From Syngnathus acus (Eukaryota > Chordata > Actinopteri > Syngnathiformes > Syngnathidae): DNA of 64,000 nucleotides. The translations under genes were made by a program, and so were the position numbers. Location: positions 13,837,456 through 13,901,455 of the forward strand of contig NC_051095.1 in assembly GCF_901709675.1 (NCBI RefSeq), in the 5' to 3' direction. Shown one piece after another: positions 1-11,000 of the stretch (its first letter is position 1; each line of letters starts with the position of its first letter). The notes under the pieces were generated by a model. That model did not search any database, was not told the origin of the DNA, and saw nothing but the letters and a program-made list of their open reading frames with translations.

Positions 1-2574
1 CCTCAGTGTCTCTTGGAGGTGACATATTTAGACACCACGTGTCATGTTTGACAGCAGGCAAATCCCAAATACTGTATTAGTAGCATTTACTGCTGTAACA
101 CTCACGGAATCATAATCCTTTGAAATTAGAGGTGCCGGAATTAATATAATCCACTCAAGAAATTTGTCGGTTTACCTTTCGACACCAGTCCATTGTACAG
201 AACATGGATGGACGAATGGCCGAATGGTTTAAAAAGGTGACAAAGATGAGGAACGCGATGGAATTCAAGAAAGAACGCAAAGCCAGTGCATGCATGACCA
301 ATCATTTCCATTCTTGTGAAGGAGAAATACGTAAATCAAGGAAGCTGATGTTGCAAAACGAGAACGTGCTAACTAAATAGAGCTCAGCAGTGGGACTTAA
401 ACCCTGATGTGGGTGGGATTCCCCTCCTCTCTCTCTTCCACACACCAAGTTTCTTCAATAATGGTAATAGTAATGTTAAATGTTTATTTACTCATTTTAT
501 TGGCTTTCAAATGTTTTTTCTATCTAAAAATATTCTCTATAAAAAAATCTAGTTTTTAGAATTATGGAAAAGATTGTTTGCATTTACATTAATTCTTACG
601 GGAAATGTGGCCTCTGTTTTCATATGATCTGGCGTTCATCAGGCTGTTTTAAAAACGATGAATCGCAAAACCCATACACTAAAACTTGAGTCTGAGGATA
701 AAATACTAACATCCCAAATAGCCCAATAAGAGCCTCGTCGCTTTTTCTAATCAAGCAAAATTGTCGTCTAGTTTCTTTGGAATCACATTATTAGAATTGA
801 CTCAAAACTGTCATTACGATTACTTTTTTGTACCTTTAAAAAATTCACATAAACTTGCAAGTCCACTTTATTTTTCACACCTTTCACCTTGCAGCAAGCT
901 CATCAAGCAGCTTGATTACATTTAATGGGCACCTTGACAAATGTTTTGTTTTCCGCGCAGCCACGCTCTGCTTGTTATTTATCGCAACGGCATCACATTA
1001 TTTGCAATCCTTTCTTGGTATCGACGCGGCTGGGTCACAGCTCTGCTTTTTTTCCCCCTCATTTTCATGCTCTGTCTTGTCTCCCATTCTTTTTTCCCCC
1101 TCGTATGCCTCCCTCTATCACAGTATCACTTCCTGTCTGGCACCTCTCTCTCCCGCCTGATAAGAAGCCATAGAGTCCCGCTCTTGTCCGGCAATGGATG
1201 TTCCTGCTTGACAACACTGGCATCTGTACACGTACCTCTGTTCTAAGGCCATAATAATAAACCCTGATAAAGCAATAAAAAGCTGATCACGGCACAAACA
1301 ATATATGTATAGTGACATAATTTGCTGTCTTTTGTCATCGTAAGTTTAGGACACGTCAAACCTTTACAATTTGCAACATTGTGTATGTATTGTGCCGCGA
1401 AGATGTGACTGTAAAGCCAGCCCAATTGACTGACTTAGTCCATAGCTGGTCATGTGATGTTTGAATTTGTTCTCAGATTTTTCACATTTTGCATTGATGG
1501 CAAAAATGTTTCTTTTTCGTTTCGTTTCTTTATATTTTGTTTAATTTTGTAATGCGTGTATGTTTCTTTAAAGTACAATACGAAAGAGTGCTTGTTTTCA
1601 TATTACAAACTGGTTTCTTTTTGGACAAGCTGGAACGGAATAATGGCATTTGATTCATTTCAATGATCATTTGCATGATGCCTGGTTAATATTGTGCTAA
1701 TGACTTTGTTTTTGGTTACACAAGCATACTCATCACATTTAACAGTTTTAGGTCAAGGAACTAGGATATGTTTTCCCGTTAGTGTTTTTTCTTTATACTC
1801 CAAAAGAATACAAGATGTGAAGAAGTCTCTTTTGTATGGTAGAACAATGACTCCGAATGCAGCCAGCTACAATTAAAGTTGTTTTGCAGTTTTCCATTGT
1901 ACACTTCATCTGTCTTCTCGACCGCTTTGTGTTCAGCGGCGGCGCTACGTTACGCACTAATTACAGATTTTTCTAGCGTCTACTTAGCGGTAATGACTGT
2001 CATCAAGTCATAGTACTCAAGTATTGCTTTGAAACACAATGTGAGCTGCTCACAGTCTCTGACTGTTTTGCAGCTTGTCGATCAACCTCGTCGCCACCCT
2101 TCACTCGCTGTCCCCTCATCTTTCAATTAACCTCCCTATGTGTGTGAGATAACCAATAGTTAGCTGTTTAAACCACGCGGATTTTGCATTAATGGCCCAC
2201 AGCGGCCATCTGCGTACTGTTGGCGCTCATGGCTAATGGGCCCGAAAATGACTTAATTTCCTCAACTGCCCGTCGAGGGAGCTTTCAGGCCATAACCCCG
2301 GAGAGCAGAATCAAATGCTCTTAATTGTCATGGCCGGAATGCACACTAAGATGTTTGACAGTGGTGCCAATGAAGAGGCTCGCACAGTGGGACTCCCTCA
2401 CACCTGGTCCTTTGACACACTTTCTGGTAGAACATAGTGTGTGTGCTTTGAGGTCTGGGCTGTATGTTTGCCATTCAGCCAGGCATCCTCCCTTAATTCC
2501 ATATATTGATGACACAGTCCCAACTCCAACCCTCACAGTCAATCCGAAGCCCACAGTGATTGACACACCGAGCA

Positions 2575-2704
<130 letters not shown>

Positions 2705-2967
2705 GTGTGTTAGTGTGTAGGTGAAAACAGGAGCAGAGGAGTTTGTTGGAGCGTAGGGGGGCTAAGTGTATATAATGCAGCATCCCCCCTCTATATCAAG
2801 GTTCTTATTGGCACCCTCACATACATTTTTATGCTGAAGTAATCATATTCTTGCCAAGGAGGACTTACTCAATGTCAGAGTTTCTTCCCCTTAAGTACTG
2901 ATGGTTGGTATCAGCAGCCTCCATGCTTCCATGATACCTTTGATACCTAAACAAATAAGGTACCAAT

Positions 2968-3317
2968 ACTGGCTGGTATGAGGACTCGCCCATCCCCAAT
3001 ATTTTTTGAACATCTTGTGCTTGTAACTTACTTCATCTGTTCATATAAGTTTGAGTTTGATTGATGTGAGTATGAATAGCTATTTGTCTCTATGTGTGAC
3101 CTGTGATTGACTGGTGACCAGTCCAGAGTGTAGTCCGCTTTTACTGGCTGGTATTAGGACTCGGCCATCTCCAATATTTTTTGAACATCTTGTGCTTGTA
3201 ACTTTCTTCATCTGTTCATAAAAGTTTGAGTTTGATTGATGTGAGTATGAATAGCTATTTGTCTCTATGTGTGACCTGTGATTGACTGGTGACCAGTCCA
3301 GAGTGTAGTCCGCTTTT
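2968..3317. repeat. 175-bp tandem duplication
   Basis: Two adjacent copies begin ACTGGCTGGTAT at 2968 and 3143 and each ends AGTCCGCTTTT. They differ at only a few positions, so the duplication is recent. The unit includes part of a teleost retroposon-like sequence (TGACTGGTGACCAGTCCAGA) whose remaining part follows the second copy to about 3395. Confidence 0.9.
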
Positions 3318-3684
3318 AGCGCTAATTCAGATAGGGATAGGCTGCAGCTCCCAGCGACCCAGAGCAGCATAAGTAGGAATACAAATTGGACAGATGGAAG
3401 CTTGTTATTGGACAGCAATGTTAAATAGATGAGAGTGTATGTTATAATTTATTGAAGCATTTTTTTTTATTGCTGTGTGCTTCAGTGTAGTTGTTTATTT
3501 TGTGTGCGGATTATTGTGTTAGTAGAATTGGATAATAGTCCATGTACATGTGGTGCGAACTGAGCTGTTTGTGGTTTTGTGTGCTTGTGGATTTGTGTGC
3601 TTGTGTGTTACTTCCTCTATATCAATGCCACATCTGTTCATTCACATTCTAACTTGTCAAATTCATACCACAGACTTTCTTTGG

Positions 3685-3731
3685 ACACACACACACACTC
3701 ACGCACACACACACAAACACACACACACACT
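3685..3731. repeat. (CA)n-rich tract
   Basis: Imperfect CACACA array with CTCACG and AAAC interruptions. Confidence 0.9.
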
Positions 3732-5106
3732 TATTCCAAGTGAAAGAAGCATGGTTTCCCAAAAAAATTGTTCCATAATGGCGTTTTGTCCTCCATAAAA
3801 AAAACAAAGTCTCCATTGCATCACAAAACAGTGACTAAGAATGTTTCTAGAATCTATCCAAGTTGTTTTCCTGTTTTATATGTTACACTCCCATCTGTTT
3901 TCTCAACCACTTAATTGGCCCTAGGAAATTAAGGTCACTAGGAGTGGGAAATTACCAGAAAATTCCATGGAAAAATAAGAAGGGGATTTTGGGGGAAACT
4001 TTCCTTGTTAGAGAACAGCAGGTTTGGGGAAAATACTGTACTGACACTGAAGAAATTTCACATTCAAAAGTTTGGAAAAGGTCAAATTAAGTTCAACTTT
4101 AAAGATTGCAGTGCATTTCAGACTCATCCTGAAATGTTGCTCAAAAGCCCAATAACCCCATATTTTTATTAATAGTGTGTAGGTGGCACATAAAAAGCTC
4201 TCAAAACGCCTAATGAGCATGCAGTGTCCTAAAGTTACCAGTGCTATGATGGATAAGAGGTCTTGAGTCCCAGTGGTCCAGAAGCCATCACCATTTAGAG
4301 TATTCTACCTCGCTGAGATGCGGCCACTGATTGTGTGATTGTGAAGTGTACTAAAAGCTCCCGGAAATAGCCTTACAAGAATACCCTCTCCCACTTGAAG
4401 TCCCCATCAATAGCAAATCATCTTGTTTGTCATCGTCCTCCTCATAGTGGCGAGAGAAAGGGGTTTTATTCGACAAACTCGCTTGCACTGCATCCGTTGT
4501 TGAACACACACAACTTTGGCTGTCCCTGATAAACAGCGGTGTGTGTCACAGGGCGACGAGGGGGCAGTTTGGCTCTTGCAGCAATTTGTGGCTCCGTCAG
4601 CTGGACAGAGGGCGAGCAGAGGAGAGAGTGAAAGTTGCTTTTGAAAGGTGAAATGGACCACGGCCACCGGCTGAGCACACGTGATGAGTTTACTGCGCTG
4701 TGACTGCGGGTTTGCTATTTCAGGGGACATTATTTCTACCAACGTTTGTGATTTCCCACAGTTTTTAACGCCAGGTGCCAGTTGGGGCCCAGCGCCACTA
4801 TAATCGCATTGAGGGAAGTTGGCTATCAAACGTATCTCTGCATGTGAAACCAGTCCCTTTTCATTTCCTTTGCTGGAGAATCCTAATAAAAGGGTACCAA
4901 TCGCGACAAGATGGATACTTTTCCAAGTATGTTTTGAGAGAGGCTGCAGGGTCATGGCAAACTGAGCTCACTTTTAAAAGAAGAGAATGTGATTGGAGAT
5001 GCCATGACAAAAACCTTCTCACTGTCGTGCTGCTTACGGCCCTCATGGGGAATTGAGGACAAAAATCAAGGAAGTCAAAGTCAAAGAAAACTTTGGGATC
5101 AGTTGT

Positions 5107-5221
5107 GATGGATGGATGGATGGATGGATGGATGGATGGATGGACGGACGGACGGACGGACGGACGGACGGACGGACGGACGGACGGACGGACGGACGGA
5201 TGGACGGATGGACGGATGGAT
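5107..5221. repeat. (GGAT)n turning into (GGAC)n
   Basis: About nine GGAT units (5107-5142), then about fifteen GGAC units (5143-5200), then mixed GGAT/GGAC to 5221. The junction between the two unit types is sharp. Confidence 0.97.
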
Positions 5222-5302
5222 AGAGGCATCGATATAATAGATACGATTGATTGATATAATATATACGTAGATATGGTAGATGTAGATACGATAGGTCCAA
5301 AA

Positions 5303-6461
5303 TACCGTTTTTTTCCATGTATAATGCGCAAAATTTTACTAATTTATTGTCCTAAAATCTTGGGTGCGCATTATACATGGGTACAAACATTTTTGAAGAA
5401 AATCTCCCTCGAAATAAAACTTGAAATCACCTTTCTTCTTGTTTGTTGTCAATCGCGCATTCAGCCATCCTGCCCAACACACTTAGTCAGTAAAATTCAC
5501 AATTGACGACACATCGTTTGATGCGATGGTGCAATCCTTGATGGTGTGTTATTGTCAAATATTGTTTGTTTTTTAATCTCCATCGCAGACCGGATATCAT
5601 ACGGAGGCAGTATCACTGCGCATGCGCACTATGGATCCGATGCGCACAACGGATTTGTACTGTGTTCTGGTCATTTCGCCAAAGAAGGGATAATAGTCCT
5701 CTTCTCTTCTTGACTGACAATGAATGCGATAGTTTAATACAATAAGCAAATAACAAAATGCGTATTACAGGTAATATTTTATTTCACAACACTTTGCCTT
5801 GTTCCTTTCCTCTCTGCTGTTCACTTCAAACACGCTCCATACGAACACAATGCTCTCGTATCAGACGCTTGCTCGATCACCTGCTCGTTTGCTGTCACAA
5901 TGTACCCTACACAAATCCGAAACATTTGTTGCGGCTCCGAGTCACGACGAGGGGCAAGTTTTGGTTTCCAAGGGTGTTTTTATTCCTCTTCAACTTCTCT
6001 CCCATACAGAGCCGCCTTTTTCACATGTCCGCACGTCACTTTCCTCTCTTTTCATTTTAACCTAACTGATCGCGGTGGTGCCTTTCTGGGCAGTCGGAGA
6101 AATCAACGGCAACAAAAAAAATTCATCCAGCCTAGTTAAGAAATCACCAGAAAGATCACCATGACAATTGTGAACACACAGAAAGATAATAAATAACTGG
6201 AACATCACTCAAATATTGGTGATCCCGTTGAGAGTCTCACATATTTCTTCGCTATGGAGTTTGCTAGCGCATGCGCAGTGATACTGACCGGCAGAATAAC
6301 ATCCGGTTGTTCCCAAAGATGATCTTTTTTCTGAAATAATTTTACGTTTACGGACTTAAGTAAGAGTCAAAATTTGGATGCGTATTATACATGAGTACAG
6401 GCTTTTTTCCAGCAGCGACATGCCATTTTTAGGGTGCGTATTATACATGGAAAAAACGGTA
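5303..6461. mobile_element. TACCGT-ended DNA transposon, 1159 bp, non-autonomous
   Basis: It starts TACCGTTTTTTTCCATGT and ends in its inverse (ACATGGAAAAAACGGTA). The terminal repeat continues into ATAATGCGCA. Just inside each end is a further ATTATACATG module facing the other way. Inner inverted segments contain TGCGCATGCGCA (5617-5628) and AGCGCATGCGCA (6266-6277). No transposase frame is seen; the open frames at 5758-6139 look unrelated to a transposase. TA bases at both borders suit a TA target duplication. Confidence 0.8.
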
Positions 6462-7347
6462 GGTAAAATTCCTCCATATGTGCAACCGTAGTCACAGGAT
6501 CATGACGTTGCTGGAGATGGTCTTAAAGCCTTTACCTAACTTGCTTGTCTACAATTTTGTTTCTAATCTACTGAGACAACGCTGCCCTTCCTTTTCTCTC
6601 GTCCATGTTTAATGTGGTTCCCACAGCACAAACAGCGCATGGTCACATTAATTTCAATAGTTTTTAGGGAAACCATCACTTTAGTCCAGGCCTGTTTCAT
6701 GAGTTTGTTTTAAAAATAATTGTGTTGTGCCACCATTCAAAAGCAATGTCTGATTTTCATTGGTTCGTTTTCATTAAATTTTTCTTTGTTACATTGCTCA
6801 ATTTATTTCTGTGAGCATAGTGCTTTTTTTTCTTTGGATTAACAGAGGGGTGCCAACAATGTTGTCCACGTACATATGTAGATAACATGAGGGAAATCAA
6901 ATGGAGAATATAAACTATTTTTTAGAAGCATAAACACGAAGTCAACAGTTTTGTTGAACTGATTTGTGACGAATCATGTCCTGAGGCAAAATGGAGCGCA
7001 CTAAGCTGCTTCTTGATTGTGTCTCAAAAAAGTTTAGTGTCTAAGGCGACTCATCCCATCAGCTAAGGGAAGTTGAGCTACATCCTCGAGGCACAGATAT
7101 TATGCTCAGTACAACATTGGCATGGAAAAAGCATTACAGAACAGCCAAATATTTTCCCATCTCTAAAAACTATTAACACAAAAACAATGATGGTGTTCAT
7201 TTCCCCCTTAGTCAAATCGTTTTTTTTTTCCCAAATCTACTCTTTTTATGGTGAAATTGTCATGAAAGAGTTGTACTAAATGGCAACACTTTTTAATCAC
7301 ACTGTTTTTTGACAGGAAAGAAAATGTTAAGGCTGGATGTAAAGGTG

Positions 7348-7790
7348 TACCATAATTTCCGGACTATAAGACGCACCCGAATGGAAGCAGACCAGCTAAA
7401 ATTAAGGGAAAATACAGTTTTGTTCATATACAAACTGCACCGGACTATAAGCCACAGATGTTTTAATGTTTAATTTCCATATATAAGAGAATATGCACTA
7501 ATCATACAATATTATAAAAATCATGAAAAATCCATGGATAATCCGCACTGGACAGTGGTGTTTGTGTAAAATAGACCACCACAAAATAATGCCACTGCCC
7601 AAAGAAAAATTTGCTGTAGCTCAGAATTTTGTTTTTCATGAAGAGAATGTAGAAGAAAGGTAATTTTTAATACATTGTAAAAATAAAAATAAAACAATAA
7701 TAATAATAAAATGAATAAATTACTGCTTTTACTTTTTAAATGTTCCACTTTTTTACACTAAGAATGTAGGCTATAAGGTCAAACATGTAC
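7348..7790. mobile_element. Degraded copy of the CCGGACTATAAG transposon family
   Basis: Begins TACCATAATTTCCGGACTAT at 7348, then AAGACGCACCC. A second CACCGGACTATAAG module follows near 7438 and a weak GGCTATAAGG near 7770. The right end is not intact, so the boundary is approximate. It ends about 160 bp before the first recognised enox2 exon. Confidence 0.6.
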
Positions 7791-7949
7791 AGTATCTTCC
7801 CCTTTGGCTGTTCTATTTAAAATGTCATTACTGAAATTCAAGATTGTCAAGTCTGGTTTCCCACTAAAATCCAATACAGTAGCATCATCTTGTTGAGTTG
7901 GAATATTTTTCTCCTTGCACTAATCAGTGTTGTTTGTATCCATCCTCAG

Positions 7950-8081
7950 AGGGGATCCATAACATGACAATGGAGTCCAACTCCATATCGATGCCCATGT
8001 CGGACCCCAACCCGTGGGCCACCGCCATGAACAACCTGGGGATGCCTCCAATGAGCATCGCTGGACAGCCTCTCATGCCAG
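7950..8081 (+). CDS. enox2: enox2 exon (first recognised; ATG at 7964)
   Basis: A pyrimidine-rich tract and CAG acceptor end at 7949; the donor is GTACTG at 8082. Coding from the 7964 ATG gives residues 1-39 plus one base: an MTMESNS start, then [18 protein letters not shown], matching the conserved ENOX2 N-terminus. Bases 7950-7963 are 5' UTR, or coding if an upstream exon joins, since there is no in-frame stop between acceptor and ATG. Exon phase at the 3' end is 1. Confidence 0.9.
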
Positions 8082-11000
8082 GTACTGCAATGCAACAGTG
8101 TACAAAAACAATGAGAACACATGATTTTTCCCAACACATTTCTTTTTTTTTTTTTCATTAAAATTGATTTTGATTTTTCAATTCCGTACTTATGCGAGTT
8201 GTTGTCATTTGTCAATCAAAAAACCTTATGTCTTTCTTTCAAGTGGACAAAGCAATGTTTAAAGCAGGAGCTTTGCTAGAGCTGCTCCGTTCCCCATCAT
8301 TGAAATTGTAATTATTTTTTAATTGAATTGTCCTTAAGGCTATTTTCTATTTAAGATAAAGCATCAAAGAGTATTTAAAAAATGGATTAGGTGACTCAAA
8401 AGAAGAAAACACAACCTTAAAAATGATTTAACTCGCCTGTTCTGTTTGTTGTATCTGTTTGTGAGCAACATCTACTTTTTTTTTTTTTAAGAGTCTTGTA
8501 AAAAGAGCTGCTCTTCCTTGAGTTGCCATTGAGGTCAGGGTCTTTCATTTTCCATCGTGAAGAGTGGAGTGAGTTCATTTTCTGTGTGGTTGCATTGCTC
8601 ATGGTGTGAATGTTAAACAAACCGATGACTCAGCTAAAATGCCGTTGTCATCCTACAACAAAACTTTCCAAAGGCTGCGCGTTTTGCTTTTAACATATAG
8701 GGCGGTCGAGTCATATGTTTTACATAAATATGCATTTTTGGTGTGTAATTCATTAAACAAAGCACACATGTAAAACTCTACCTTTTGATCAAGCCTATAG
8801 CTTCTAGCTATCAGCTACTAACACCATAAACTAACAGTCTGCATCTGCTAAAACAGATGGATCTCAGATGCTGTCCATCTTAACATTCTTTCGATTTTTT
8901 TATAATTTTATTATACATTCCACCGCTATTTTTCTCAAACTACACCTGAACCTCGATTTTACACACTTCGATTGCACGCGATCTAACGCAGTTTGGTCGT
9001 GGACCCCAATTTTCTTTTCTTGAAAATGCATTTTCAAGTAGTATTTTAAATGGATGTTATAAGGATCGTACGATGCTAAATGACGAGCGCGTAAACCTTA
9101 GCGCTAGTGATTTGATGAATTTCCATGACTAATTTAAAGGCGTTTGATGATAACAAGTCAAGCTGTTTGATATTTATGACTGCTTTATCACAGTGTTAGG
9201 GATAGCTAGGATTGTTTTTGATTCGGAAAGGGGGAAGTTCGCGGAACCTCCTCATCCACACAGTCACTCACAAGTCAAAGAGTGTGGCCAGGCACATTAG
9301 TAGAATAACTTTATTCTCTTTTCCATCCAATTCACATTGCATCAAAATGACTTACTCAATCAGCCTGATATTGTCATCTGCATATTGATTCTCTTTTCAT
9401 AAAATGTCAACAGACGATATGTGGCGAGTATTCACAGTGGCGGACAGCTTCGGCTGCTCAACAACATGCCTGACCTAAATTAACGTAACAAAGATTCCCA
9501 AATTCTGGACCCCAAAGTCTGCGTAAAATTGAGATTGAGGTGTAGATTAAAAGCAGTGGAACTGAATGTCACATTTGATGTAAGCGAGCATGGCAACGTC
9601 CCTCTGCAGATTTTCTCGTCTCAATTTCAAGGCTTTTTTTGTGTATGAGCAAATTTAGAAACATCAGTGGTGACTTGAAAGTACATCATTAAGCCTCGCC
9701 ACTGCGGCAGCACGGTACAACAGCAACATCTGTTTTTGTTTTTTTTAACAACCAAATATGGTCGCTAAAAATCTAACTTGGACACTGAGTACTGCTGTGT
9801 ATTTACTATCAGGGGTCATTTCACTTGATATGAAGTCCTCAGATGGTCATAGTAAATTCCCTATATGTTTTCTATGCCCCTTGTCATCATTGTGGTAACA
9901 GGGCCGCTGAAGGTGACACTTACAGTCAAGAGCAAACACAATTTTTAGCAGTCACATTGGTATTTTTTTCAATACAGTAATCTCTCCTCCATCGTGGGGC
10001 TTACATTCTTGACCATCCACGGAATAATAATAATGATAATATATAATAATAAATATAATACTAAATCTGTGATAAAAAAAAAACAAATACTCCCAGGTAT
10101 TAATTTTTAAGGTCTTCGAACACACACTGGAAAATAACAAACATTCAAAAATGTTCATTATGAGCGAGCACAAGAAGAGAACTGGTTAAGGCACCCATGG
10201 TGTAGAAACAGTGTAAGAGTGTACTGATCTCTCTTTACAGTCAGCAGATTTTGTTTTATTTTCCCAAATTGACAAACATAATTTATCGCTCAGCATACGT
10301 AAATGATCCTTCCTAAATATAGAACGAACCTACAGGCATTGCTTTCTGTAGGTGTCAAGAGCAAGATTCAGACGTTTTCTTTCAGAATTACTTTGTTTAA
10401 CAGGGTTATGTGCCACTACCAATGGGCCTAAAGTGGAATCACATGCAAAAGTAAGGAACAAAATTGACTTCTGTACCCCAAAAAAATAACATAGTCTGTC
10501 TAAGATTCTGCATTCCAAACACAAAACAGTACTTCAAAACTTCCTAATGTGGTCAAAATGTGCATCTAAGTATCTTAGATTAAGATAAAGACAACCACTC
10601 ACAAATCATGATTTGTAATCAATAATTCCGCATTTACATTCATTACTTTGTGGCTTATTATTCACATTTGTTGTTGATCTATTGAGCTCCTGGATGAAAA
10701 CATAATTGAGAAAGAGATTAATATACTACTTGATATTATGTATAATAGCATTGGTTACTATACATGCTATCTCCACACTTCAGTGTCCCTACTTTGCCAG
10801 TAGACATTTTCGCTCTCCCACACACACAACACACAAAACACACAGACACGCATGCAGTCCCGAGCCACTGTTGTGACTCTGAACTAATTCAGGTGGATTA
10901 CCTATCGATTCTTCATGACTAAACATCATCTTTTCTTTTCACCTCTAAACACCCGTGAGAAAATTCACTGTCCTTTTCCATTTGCTCTCTCTAAAGTGTG

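Noticed and set aside
4407-4955. 182-codon minus-strand open frame
   Set aside because: No recognisable domain, no splice or promoter context, and a chance-like composition. It may mark conserved non-coding sequence but is not supported as a gene.
5758-6139. Three overlapping open frames inside the TACCGT element
   Set aside because: None resembles a transposase; they overlap in different frames and are best seen as chance.
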